A stretch of DNA of 5,577 nt from Chroococcidiopsidaceae cyanobacterium CP_BM_RX_35 (GCA_019242465.1 JAFAVL010000362.1:1-5577), one strand, 5' to 3'. Shown: positions 1-5,382, counted from the stretch's first letter. Notes: generated by a model not told the origin, from the sequence alone. Numbers and translations are program-made.

Positions 1-176
1 CTCCATTTTTGCCATTGATAGCGCTGCCAAACATTCAAGCTAATACTCAGCACAACTAGTGCCAGTAGCAATGGCCAAGTTGCGAATAGGAAAACGATCG
101 TAACCGCAATCGGCAAAATGAGAATGAGGGAACCACCAGCATTATTACCTATTGCTTTTTCTGTCATGCCTGTCAT
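1..176 (-). CDS. Small membrane protein, N-terminus only (runs off left edge)
   Basis: The frame is open from an ATG at 176 to the window edge, giving 58 residues with no stop. After a short polar start (MTGMTEKAIGNNAGGS) comes a hydrophobic stretch of about 35 residues (from SLILILPIAV to about LVVLSISLNV), enough for one long or two short membrane helices. A basic, Trp/Gln-rich segment (WQRYQWQKW) follows, which would be cytoplasmic by the positive-inside rule. The layout resembles a conserved cyanobacterial protein of unknown function with a GGSLxLxLPIAVT-like opening, but this is from memory. A second ATG at 167 gives the simpler start MTEK and may be the true one; neither ATG has a clear Shine-Dalgarno. 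The rest of the protein is outside the window, so no function is assigned. Confidence 0.62.
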   Translation of the reverse strand, partial: MTGMTEKAIGNNAGGSLILILPIAVTIVFLFATWPLLLALVVLSISLNVWQRYQWQKW

Positions 177-409
177 GGCAAATTTTTAAATTGCTGGCAA
201 AAGGACAATCTTATCTTGGCAAAAATTCGGAGCAATTGCTTGCTTTGTTGCAAAAAATTGTGATAACGTTTTGCCTTACCGGACGAGAAGAGGATGGAAG
301 GACAGGTCTTATTGACACACAGGACTTGCTGCACCTCAGCTGTCAGAGAGCAAAATTTGCCTTGCCTTTGCAGCATAGGTTCAGAAAGTTGCTGTAGACG
401 GTTTTAACT
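177..409. other. Intergenic stretch without a supported gene
   Basis: This 233-bp stretch lies between the stop of the PIN gene (410) and the start of the membrane-protein gene (176), both on the minus strand. It should hold the 3' end of the PIN transcript and the promoter of the next gene. Open frames on both strands exist here but read as low-complexity, composition-driven translations. One of them (376 to 173, minus) ends in an ATGA overlap with the 176 start, but its protein sequence looks random. I see no strong terminator; the best short stems (for example GCTG/CAGC around 330-344) are only 4 bp and lack a T-run. Confidence 0.5.
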
Positions 410-895
410 TTACCTTGCCATTGAACTGAAGCAGTTTTCAATTGTAATCTCCTGCCATTTTTTTGCAGGAGTATATCGATTGATATCATCTGTATCAATT
501 GTTGCAACGACAACATAGTCCCCATATTGGGAAGCAAGCGTAATTGCTTGAGATGCAAGAATAACGTCAATATCAATCCTCTCATCATGAGCAGTCTTTT
601 GCCCCGTCTGTCTTGCCCATGCCCATAGTTGGGCTCCCTTCAACATGATCTCAGTCGAAAGCGGATAGTAGACAATTCCCATCTTGCCAACCAAGTTTAA
701 AGCTTGAACGCTTGCAAGCTTTTTGCCGAAAACCAGTGTTCTACGCAGTTCGTAGTCGATAATCTCCGGCACGGCTACTACAATATTGCTACGAACTAAC
801 TGTTGAGCCCAACGCATGCAAGCAAGATGTTCTGCCTTGGCTGCTGGATTCGTGATAAGAGAGAGTGGATAAGAATCGAGGAGAACAAACGGCAT
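410..895 (-). CDS. PIN-domain ribonuclease (VapC-like toxin candidate)
   Basis: The 161-residue protein is one full PIN domain. Acidic positions fall where the family needs them: D7 in the opening strand (FVLLDSYPL), E44/D47/E49 in PEIIDYELRR, D110 in DIDVILASQA, and D134 or D136 in VVVATIDTDDINRY, followed by the usual A-x-x-W ending (W147). PIN domains of this kind are Mg2+-dependent single-strand RNases and usually act as VapC toxins paired with an antitoxin encoded just upstream. Here the upstream gene ends 14 nt before this start, and it is 222 residues long, not a typical short VapB. The ATG at 895 puts the first catalytic Asp at residue 7, which is normal; the Shine-Dalgarno is poor, consistent with translation from the upstream gene. 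It is the last gene of the four-gene cluster. The fold is confident; toxin activity and partner are inferred. Confidence 0.9.
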   Translation of the reverse strand: MPFVLLDSYPLSLITNPAAKAEHLACMRWAQQLVRSNIVVAVPEIIDYELRRTLVFGKKLASVQALNLVGKMGIVYYPLSTEIMLKGAQLWAWARQTGQKTAHDERIDIDVILASQAITLASQYGDYVVVATIDTDDINRYTPAKKWQEITIENCFSSMAR

Positions 896-909
896 CTTGA
901 AGGTTGTCT

Positions 910-1578
910 TTACTTCCAGCCGAATTCTTGCTTCAGGTACTCGAAAGTTTCAGACTGCTCCTGCTTCTCCTCTTCAGTCAAAGGATCTAACTGATCTAAC
1001 CGATGAATCTGCTGTTTACTTTGCTCAAGAATCTGCTCTAGTGGTTGCTTCCCAAGAACTAATTGCCACGTTCCAGTAGATAAGTGTTCTTCCTCAATGC
1101 TCTCACTGTTCCGAGCAATTGCCTCAAAGATAATGTCAGCAAACTTATCCAGGAGTTGCTCTCGCCGAGTACTTTGCCAAAAGAAGTTATAAGCTACCAT
1201 CACGGAGTCATAGGTTAGTCCAACTCTATCTAGCAGCGTATAGTTTGTAGGTTCTCGCCCAGAGAATATCAAAGCCATCTGCCTATATTGCTCACGTTCC
1301 TCAGGGAGTAGGCTGCTCCAATTTTGTGCTGCTTCTTCAGCTTGCAGTACCATCCCCTCATAAAGTACCAGTTCTACTCGTGCTAGGATAGGAGCTTCCC
1401 GCAAGATGGGTTGAAAATTCCGCTCCTCAAAGTATGTGTACCACTCTAAGTAGGTTCTGCCTCGAAATCGAGCCATAACCGTGTTGAAAGTCTTAGTCGC
1501 ACGCTCCAAACCTCGATTGAGAAAGTCCCGGATCTGAGCTTCGGGAAAAACTTCTTGAACTAGGGCGATCTCACTCAT
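910..1578 (-). CDS. Unrecognised helical protein, possible partner of the PIN protein
   Basis: I do not recognise this 222-residue protein. It starts MSEIALVQEV, has no signal peptide or membrane segment, and is rich in Glu, Gln, Arg and aromatic residues (for example TYLEWYTYFEERNF), suggesting a soluble, mostly helical protein. The last 35 residues are highly charged and end in the helix-like segment EQSETFEYLKQEFGWK, the sort of tail that in many antitoxins wraps a toxin; this is only a resemblance. I chose the ATG at 1578 because it overlaps the upstream stop in ATGA (1575-1578), a classic coupled junction, with a partial AGG signal 7 nt upstream. An upstream ATG at 1611 would add 11 residues (MEAGQFKDRRR) but needs a 37-nt overlap. 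Its place immediately before the PIN gene makes it the best antitoxin candidate by position. Confidence 0.8.
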   Translation of the reverse strand: MSEIALVQEVFPEAQIRDFLNRGLERATKTFNTVMARFRGRTYLEWYTYFEERNFQPILREAPILARVELVLYEGMVLQAEEAAQNWSSLLPEEREQYRQMALIFSGREPTNYTLLDRVGLTYDSVMVAYNFFWQSTRREQLLDKFADIIFEAIARNSESIEEEHLSTGTWQLVLGKQPLEQILEQSKQQIHRLDQLDPLTEEEKQEQSETFEYLKQEFGWK

Positions 1579-1856
1579 ACGTCGCCTATCTTTGAATTGT
1601 CCTGCTTCCATTGTTGCACCATATTGGTTAGCTGTTTACAGCTGGTTTGCAGGAATTTTCCAATTGCTTTGTATAAGGTACTATAGTCTCGACGCAACAA
1701 AGGGTTGAGAGAAAGTTCGGCTGGAGAACGAGCATTGCTATTGCTAGATAGGGCATCAAGCAAATCCATTAAAGAGTTAGGTCGCTTCAGGAAGTCGTTA
1801 TACAGCTCTTGGCGGAACTCCTGAAACTGAGCAATTAGGTCTTCTGTTGTAGACAT
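1575..1856 (-). CDS. 93-residue protein resembling a transposase N-terminus
   Basis: The frame begins 3 nt after the stop of the three-domain gene (TGA-GAC-ATG) and ends in a 4-nt ATGA overlap with the next gene, so it appears to be translated as part of the operon. The central segment (SLMDLLDALSSNSNARSP, then AELSLNPLLRRDYSTLYKAI) resembles, as I remember it, the opening 60-70 residues of a cyanobacterial DDE transposase family of roughly 400 residues. If so, this is either a truncated remnant or a domesticated fragment lacking the whole catalytic core. No DDE residues can be present at this length. Alternatively it is an independent small helical protein; at 93 residues it would also fit a small antitoxin. 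It has no membrane segment. Existence as a gene is fairly likely from the two tight junctions; the relationship to transposases is tentative. Confidence 0.68.
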   Translation of the reverse strand: MSTTEDLIAQFQEFRQELYNDFLKRPNSLMDLLDALSSNSNARSPAELSLNPLLRRDYSTLYKAIGKFLQTSCKQLTNMVQQWKQDNSKIGDV

Positions 1857-1859
1857 GTC

Positions 1860-3014
1860 TCAAGCAAATACGGGTGGCCACAGTTGGGATACTGATAGTT
1901 CCCATTCAGGTAACAACGCCGGAATTGTAAGTTTGTCGCTCTCTCGTAGCACGTGGAACTCAGTGCTAGAGTTATAAACAGTAACAGTCTGTTCGTCTGG
2001 ATCGATGAGCAGTCCTATCTTCGCCCCCAGCTCTAACAATCGTCGCAGCTTCTGTTGTCGTGATGCCAATTGGTCAAAGGCAGATTTAATCTCTACTACT
2101 AGGTCGGGCACTAATTCGGGATAAGTTCTTGGCAATCGCTTCAAGCGTTCTCGTGCAAAGAAAGAGATTAAAGGAGCGACTACATCTCCATTAGGCAACT
2201 GAAATCCCGTCCCGGCACTAACAATATGCCCGAGCTGACGAGGCTCGACCCAGGAGAACAAAAGTGCACAAAAGCGAACGCTAATTTCGCCAGAGGTAAA
2301 GTCGTTGGGAGAGTTACCCAAATCTTCCCCACTGCTCTTAATCCCAACGGAACTGCTGGTTACTAGTTGTATAGGTGTAGGTCCCAAGATGATTTCTTTT
2401 AGCACTTGTTGCCGCAGCTCTTGCAGATCCACTCTCAGGGTTTGAAGCACTCGCACTGCTACCCCATCCATCACCTGGAGCGAACCTAGCAGGAGATGCT
2501 CTGTGCCAATGTAGCTATGACCCAGCCTTCGAGCTTCTTCTAGCGAGTTGTCCAGGACAAGCTTAGCTTTGTGAGTAAAAGGACACTCCACGCCTTTAAC
2601 TCCAGCACCACGCCCGATAATTTTTTCGACTTCAATCCTCGCAGCGTCTAGATTTACCCCCGCCAATTTGAGTACCTTAGCAGCAACCCCACAATCTTCT
2701 GCAATCAGTCCCATTAGGAGTTGCTCGGTCCCCACAAATTGATGCCCCAAGCGACTACCTTCCTCTTGAGCAAGGACTATCACCTGCTTAGCCTTGGCAG
2801 TGAATCTTTCAAACATAGACTTTTCCTCAGAGGAGAAAATTGATTCAATCGGACAGCGAAACAGTTGGGCAATTTTGAAGGTCAGGGGCAGGCTGGGGTC
2901 ATATTTTCCCACTTCAAGGGCGTTGACCGTTTGACGGCTCACACCTAGATGTGCTGCCAAGTCCGCCTGTGACCAGTTGCGTTCAGCTCGGAGAATGCGT
3001 AAACGGTTTTCCAT
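1860..3014 (-). CDS. XRE helix-turn-helix / ClpC N-domain / Uma2 fusion protein
   Basis: The 384 residues hold three domains. Residues 1-66 are a complete small XRE-type HTH ([20 protein letters not shown], then YDPSLPL and FKIAQLF), like stand-alone regulators of about 66 residues. Residues 67-209 match both repeats of the ClpC N-terminal domain, starting [10 protein letters not shown], with the paired GTEQLL (E97) and GTEHLL (E172) motifs; in ClpC this domain docks adaptors and substrates. No AAA+ ATPase follows. After a polar linker (210-242), residues 243-384 are a Uma2/DUF820 PD-(D/E)XK-fold domain with [10 protein letters not shown] (E308, K310), [14 protein letters not shown] and a typical [19 protein letters not shown] end. 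The usual Asp of the first Uma2 motif (PD) is Leu here (L282). It leads the four-gene cluster and is the likely autoregulator at the palindromes upstream. No clear Shine-Dalgarno precedes the ATG at 3014, whereas an internal ATG at codon 67 has a good one. Confidence 0.92.
   Translation of the reverse strand: MENRLRILRAERNWSQADLAAHLGVSRQTVNALEVGKYDPSLPLTFKIAQLFRCPIESIFSSEEKSMFERFTAKAKQVIVLAQEEGSRLGHQFVGTEQLLMGLIAEDCGVAAKVLKLAGVNLDAARIEVEKIIGRGAGVKGVECPFTHKAKLVLDNSLEEARRLGHSYIGTEHLLLGSLQVMDGVAVRVLQTLRVDLQELRQQVLKEIILGPTPIQLVTSSSVGIKSSGEDLGNSPNDFTSGEISVRFCALLFSWVEPRQLGHIVSAGTGFQLPNGDVVAPLISFFARERLKRLPRTYPELVPDLVVEIKSAFDQLASRQQKLRRLLELGAKIGLLIDPDEQTVTVYNSSTEFHVLRESDKLTIPALLPEWELSVSQLWPPVFA
2814..2828 (-). 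promoter_or_regulatory. Internal ribosome binding site and start inside the fusion gene
   Basis: On the minus strand GAGGA (2828-2824) lies 7 nt before the ATG at 2816-2814, which encodes M67 of the fusion protein. This Met aligns with the native start of ClpC proteins (MFERFT). Initiation here would give a 318-residue ClpN-Uma2 protein without the DNA-binding domain. The signal is better than anything directly before the full-length start at 3014. It may also simply be a fossil of the gene that was fused. Confidence 0.42.
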
Positions 3015-3018
3015 TGCT

Positions 3019-3039
3019 TCAAAACTGATTCATCTGCAT
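3019..3039 (-). other. Possible six-codon leader ORF before the fusion gene
   Basis: Minus-strand ATG at 3039 opens a frame of six codons (MQMNQF) ending in TGA at 3021-3019, four nucleotides before the ATG of the fusion gene at 3014 and in a different frame. The best Shine-Dalgarno of the region, AGGGAG (3050-3045), is 5 nt before this leader ATG, not before the gene. Termination next to the real start could feed ribosomes onto it. A sequence this short may be chance. Confidence 0.25.
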
Positions 3040-3054
3040 AGCTTCTCCCTTACC

Positions 3055-3070
3055 TTACCATATATGGTAA
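3055..3070. promoter_or_regulatory. Perfect 16-bp palindrome, likely operator of the cluster
   Basis: TTACCATATATGGTAA is identical on both strands. It lies 41-56 bp upstream of the fusion gene ATG and just downstream of the extended -10, roughly +6 to +21 if transcription starts near 3076. On the minus strand an extra GGTAA half-site (3054-3050) follows directly. Position and symmetry fit a binding site for a dimeric XRE regulator, most simply the first gene's own HTH. Binding is inferred. Confidence 0.5.
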
Positions 3071-3077
3071 AGTCTAG

Positions 3078-3092
3078 TTGATATTATATCAA
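3078..3092. repeat. 15-bp perfect inverted repeat over the -10
   Basis: TTGATATTATATCAA has two 7-bp arms (TTGATAT / ATATCAA) around a single central base. It covers the whole extended -10 of the cluster promoter, so a protein bound here would block RNA polymerase directly. Part of the symmetry is the AT-rich -10 itself, so a regulatory role is less certain than for the 3055-3070 palindrome. Confidence 0.45.
3083..3091 (-). promoter_or_regulatory. Extended -10 promoter for the four-gene cluster
   Basis: The minus strand reads TG-A-TATAAT (3091-3083), a perfect extended -10 element, about 70 bp upstream of the fusion gene ATG. No good -35 sits 15-18 bp further up, which extended -10 promoters tolerate. 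The element is inside a second perfect palindrome (TTGATATTATATCAA on plus, 3078-3092). An alternative reading uses TTGATA (3092-3087) as the -35 with TACCAT (3069-3064) as the -10, spaced 17 bp; in that case the 16-bp palindrome would overlap the -10. Confidence 0.48.
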
Positions 3093-3298
3093 GCTAACTT
3101 TACTAAAGCGAGAGGAGAAATTTGATTGGGGCTACTGCTGTATGACTTTATGACTTGAGTTCAACACAGGGCTGTCCTCACTACTTATTGGTTGCTAGTC
3201 GATTGCTGCTCTCGCCAAGCTGGCAAATTTTTGGCGTGGCACAATTACCTCTTTGATGGCGATTTGGTATAAGCTGTTCTGAGAGTACGTAGTAGCCG
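3093..3298. other. Intergenic region between holB and the four-gene cluster
   Basis: No gene is supported here on either strand. It should contain the 3' end of the tmk-holB transcript and sequence upstream of the cluster promoter. I see a perfect tandem duplication of TATGACTT (3141-3148 and 3149-3156) and an inverted repeat CGCCAA/TTGGCG (3213-3218 and 3231-3236, 12-nt loop). The latter lacks a downstream T-run on the minus strand, so it is not a convincing terminator for holB. Confidence 0.5.
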
Positions 3299-4267
3299 CT
3301 AGTGCAACATTGCTAGTAGCGTACATTCCCAAACCAACCGTGGTTGGGCGAAGCAAAGTAGAGATTTGCGGGCTTGCTCAAGCTGTTGTATGGGAGAGCG
3401 CTGAATTTGCCCGACTGAAAATTGCTGCCAGTAATGGTGCTGTAGATAGTCCACTAACCAAAGCTGAGCTGCTGTATCCAGAGTTGTATCAATTTGACGG
3501 GCGGTTTCCAGCACATCCTTGAGGGATTTGGGAGGGGCAACTATCGCTTGGAGTAAGTTAGAGGGAATGACTTGGAGCTGCTGCCAGGAGGCGATCGCTG
3601 CTCCTGGACTACCTTGGGCAACCGCCAATACTGATGGCTGCTGCAAAATTTCTGCATGACCGGTCTGCTGTAATATCTGAGTCATCCCCTCTAAATTTAG
3701 GCGATAGAAGGGAATGCGTTGACACCTAGATACCAGCGTTGGTAACAAGGATTCGGTGGATGGTGCGATCAATATGATCGTTGCCAGTCCTGGTTCTTCT
3801 AGCGTTTTTAGTAAGGCATTTGCTGCTGCTTCTGCCATAGTCTCAGCCTGTTCAATGACGACCATACTCCTCGGCGCTGCTAATGGGGAGCGGGAGAGAA
3901 ACTGGGCAATTTCGCGTACCTGCTCTAGCCGAATGAGAGGTGGTGCCTTGCGCTTTAACCCAGCCGCAGCTGCCTCAGCAGCAGAGAGTCGTTGCCCTTG
4001 ATGAAGATAGGTAGGTTCTACCCACAGTAAGTCGGCGTGATTGCCCAACAGCAAGCGGTGTTGCATCTTTTGCTGCCGCTCTGTTGGCATCCCAGCACAA
4101 AAAATTTGTGCTACAAAGCACCTAGCCGCTAGGCTGCGCCCTACCCCATCTGGACCTGCAAACAGATAGGCAGGAGCAATCCGATCCTTGATAATTGCCT
4201 GAGTCAGTAGCTCAACCGCTTGGTTTTGCCCTACCAGTGGTGCAAAAAAATTGCTCAACTCTCCCAC
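3299..4267 (-). CDS. holB: DNA polymerase III subunit delta' (clamp loader)
   Basis: The 322-residue protein is the delta' subunit of the clamp loader that places the beta sliding clamp on DNA. Family marks in order: LVGQNQAVELL (11-21), Walker-A-like AGPDGVGRS (37-45), NHADLLWVEP (76-85), IRLEQVREI (112-120), AEAAANALLKTLEEPG (145-160) and LVSRCQRIPF with the SRC motif (180-182). The P-loop Lys is Arg44, in keeping with delta' being a non-hydrolysing subunit. The four-Cys zinc site of the E. coli protein is absent: only C50 and C57 lie in that region. The start at 4267 is GTG and overlaps tmk by 13 nt. A TTG at 4258, overlapping the tmk stop as TTGA with GAGG 8 nt upstream, would give 319 residues beginning at SNFFAPLVGQ and is a real alternative. 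It is almost certainly co-transcribed with tmk. Confidence 0.94.
   Translation of the reverse strand: MGELSNFFAPLVGQNQAVELLTQAIIKDRIAPAYLFAGPDGVGRSLAARCFVAQIFCAGMPTERQQKMQHRLLLGNHADLLWVEPTYLHQGQRLSAAEAAAAGLKRKAPPLIRLEQVREIAQFLSRSPLAAPRSMVVIEQAETMAEAAANALLKTLEEPGLATIILIAPSTESLLPTLVSRCQRIPFYRLNLEGMTQILQQTGHAEILQQPSVLAVAQGSPGAAIASWQQLQVIPSNLLQAIVAPPKSLKDVLETARQIDTTLDTAAQLWLVDYLQHHYWQQFSVGQIQRSPIQQLEQARKSLLCFAQPRLVWECTLLAMLH
3591..3598. repeat. HIP1 octamer GCGATCGC
   Basis: An exact copy of the highly iterated palindrome GCGATCGC, over-represented in many cyanobacterial genomes, lies within holB. It supports the taxonomic assignment; no local function is implied. Confidence 0.85.
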
Positions 4268-4914
4268 CTCTCATACCACTGAGTCAGTTGTTGCCACAAA
4301 ATTGCCTGAATCTGCTCTTGCACAGCAACCTCATTCAAGCTGGCATTAACTCGCACTATTCGTTGTGGATGAGCTTTTGCCAACTCTGTATAACCCTGCT
4401 GGACTCGTTGATGAAATGCTAGTTCAGCTTGTTCAATCCGATCGGTAGAGCTTCTGCCCTTTGCCCGTGCTAGCCCCTGTTCAACATCAACATCCAGCCA
4501 CAACGTTAAATCGCTTTCTAGCCCACTTGTGGCAATCTGATTCAGCTGCTTAATTAAACCGAGGCTCAAACCTCGACCATAGCCCTGGTAGGCAATGGTC
4601 GAATCGGTATAGCGATCGCATAAAACCAGTGCTGAATCAGCTAAATGTGGCTTCAAAACCGCCTCAACATGCTGCGCCCGATCAGCTGCGTATAACAACA
4701 GTTCAGCTACATCCTGTATAGGTTTTTCTCCTGCTTGCAGCAACAATTGCCGCAGCCCCAAGCCCAACTCAGTACCACCTGGTTCGCGAGTGACGACGAC
4801 TTTTGACAAGGGGCAAGAGGGAGGGAAATTTTGGAGCCATTGCCGAGATCGCTGCATTTGGGTGGTTTTGCCGCAGCCCTCTACTCCCTCAAACACAATC
4901 AGTTTGCCTCCCAT
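4255..4914 (-). CDS. tmk: Thymidylate kinase (dTMP kinase)
   Basis: This 219-residue enzyme phosphorylates dTMP to dTDP with ATP in the cytoplasm, an essential step of dTTP synthesis. The P-loop FEGVEGCGKTTQ (8-19), TREPGGTELG (42-51), the LLLYAADRAQHV helix (72-83), the DRY motif CDRYTDSTIAYQGYGRGL (99-116) and a lid segment with Arg residues GRSSTDRIE (153-161) are all in place and correctly spaced. The basic lid and the absence of an Arg in the P-loop fit the E. coli-like type of TMP kinase. Length is normal. The ATG at 4914 has a strong AAGGAG Shine-Dalgarno (4926-4921) 6 nt upstream. It is the first gene of the pair with holB, which overlaps its 3' end by 13 nt; coupling of the two replication-related genes is common in cyanobacteria and other bacteria. 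Confidence 0.97.
   Translation of the reverse strand: MGGKLIVFEGVEGCGKTTQMQRSRQWLQNFPPSCPLSKVVVTREPGGTELGLGLRQLLLQAGEKPIQDVAELLLYAADRAQHVEAVLKPHLADSALVLCDRYTDSTIAYQGYGRGLSLGLIKQLNQIATSGLESDLTLWLDVDVEQGLARAKGRSSTDRIEQAELAFHQRVQQGYTELAKAHPQRIVRVNASLNEVAVQEQIQAILWQQLTQWYERWES
4612..4619. repeat. HIP1 octamer GCGATCGC
   Basis: A second exact GCGATCGC lies within tmk, about 1 kb from the first. Two copies in 5.6 kb is well above the chance expectation of one per 65 kb and typical of HIP1-rich cyanobacteria. Confidence 0.85.
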
Positions 4915-4943
4915 CTCTATCTCCTTAAGATGTAAATATCATC

Positions 4944-4972
4944 ATGACTCGTACTCGTTGGTTCTGTATCAT
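4944..4972 (+). promoter_or_regulatory. Candidate promoter of the 115-residue protein gene
   Basis: ATGACT (4944-4949, 4 of 6 to the -35 consensus) and TATCAT (4967-4972, 5 of 6 to the -10) are spaced 17 bp, with the gene ATG 36 bp downstream. They sit in the 93-bp region shared with the divergent tmk gene. A tandem ACTCGT repeat (4947-4958) lies in the spacer. The match is modest and could be chance. Confidence 0.3.
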
Positions 4973-5007
4973 AGGATCGACTGTATGCTCTAAGGCGAGG
5001 ATTAATT

Positions 5008-5355
5008 ATGGCTCGCTATCTTTGTTCGTTCACCGTTGTTGTTCCTTTCGACCGTCTCCGACAGTTGCTCACAGAAGTTCTGCAAGCTTGCAACCTTGAC
5101 ATCATCTATGACACGGGTGACTACGTGATGGCGCGTGAGGTACTTGGTGAAGTTCCCTTCACCAAATTGGTAACAGTGGAAGTGTTGATTGATAAGATTG
5201 CAGCTACTGAAACAGAAGCGCGGATGAACTTTGTCATCAAAAATGAGGAATTGCCGCTCCAAGTTGACAATCACTGTCACCAAATGTTTAATCGGGTTTA
5301 TCAGGCAATCGCCAATAATCATCACTGGCAACTGGTTAAAAGTATTGCCGGATAG
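5008..5355 (+). CDS. Conserved cyanobacterial protein of unknown function
   Basis: The 115-residue product begins MARYLCSFTVVVPFDRL and has no signal peptide or membrane segment. Its pattern is strand-helix-strands-helix: an opening strand, a helix (RLRQLLTEVLQAC), several strands (LDIIYDTGDYVMAREV, LVTVEVLIDK, ARMNFVIKNEE) and a C-terminal helix (HQMFNRVYQAIANN), suggesting a small alpha/beta protein. It resembles, from memory, a short family found across cyanobacteria with the conserved phrases DYVMARE, KLVTVEVLIDK and RMNFVIKNEELPLQVDNHC, but I know no function. GAGG (4997-5000) 7 nt before the ATG at 5008 supports the start. It is divergent from tmk and convergent with the FHA gene, with only 27 bp between their ends and no clear hairpin there. 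The gene is well supported; the role is open. Confidence 0.9.
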   Translation: MARYLCSFTVVVPFDRLRQLLTEVLQACNLDIIYDTGDYVMAREVLGEVPFTKLVTVEVLIDKIAATETEARMNFVIKNEELPLQVDNHCHQMFNRVYQAIANNHHWQLVKSIAG

Positions 5356-5382
5356 ACTTTTGTAACACTGGCTACCAACGAT

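Noticed and set aside
173..376. Minus-strand open frame of 67 residues ending in an ATGA overlap with the start at 176
   Set aside because: The 4-nt overlap is suggestive, but the translation has no recognisable pattern, has no good ribosome site that I can see, and looks like random coding of an AT-rich spacer.
152..397. Plus-strand open frame of 81 residues
   Set aside because: It is antisense to the start of the membrane-protein gene and otherwise in the spacer; no domain or start signal supports it.
343..588. Minus-strand open frame overlapping the 3' end of the PIN gene
   Set aside because: It is an out-of-frame shadow of the PIN coding sequence extending into the spacer.
1579..1611. 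Upstream ATG at 1611 for the 222-residue gene
   Set aside because: It requires a 37-nt overlap, whereas ATG 1578 forms the standard ATGA coupled junction.
410..3014. Integrated mobile element with identifiable ends
   Set aside because: I could not find flanking direct repeats, a tRNA target or an integrase at either boundary in this window.
3141..3156. Tandem TATGACTT duplication as a regulatory repeat or insertion target duplication
   Set aside because: Only two 8-bp copies lie directly adjacent with nothing between them, so it is more likely replication slippage than an insertion mark.
3213..3236. Inverted repeat CGCCAA/TTGGCG as a terminator for holB
   Set aside because: The stem is 6 bp with a 12-nt loop and there is no T-run after it on the minus strand.
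3310..3522. Plus-strand open frame inside holB
   Set aside because: It is antisense to a clearly conserved holB C-terminal region and has no features of its own.
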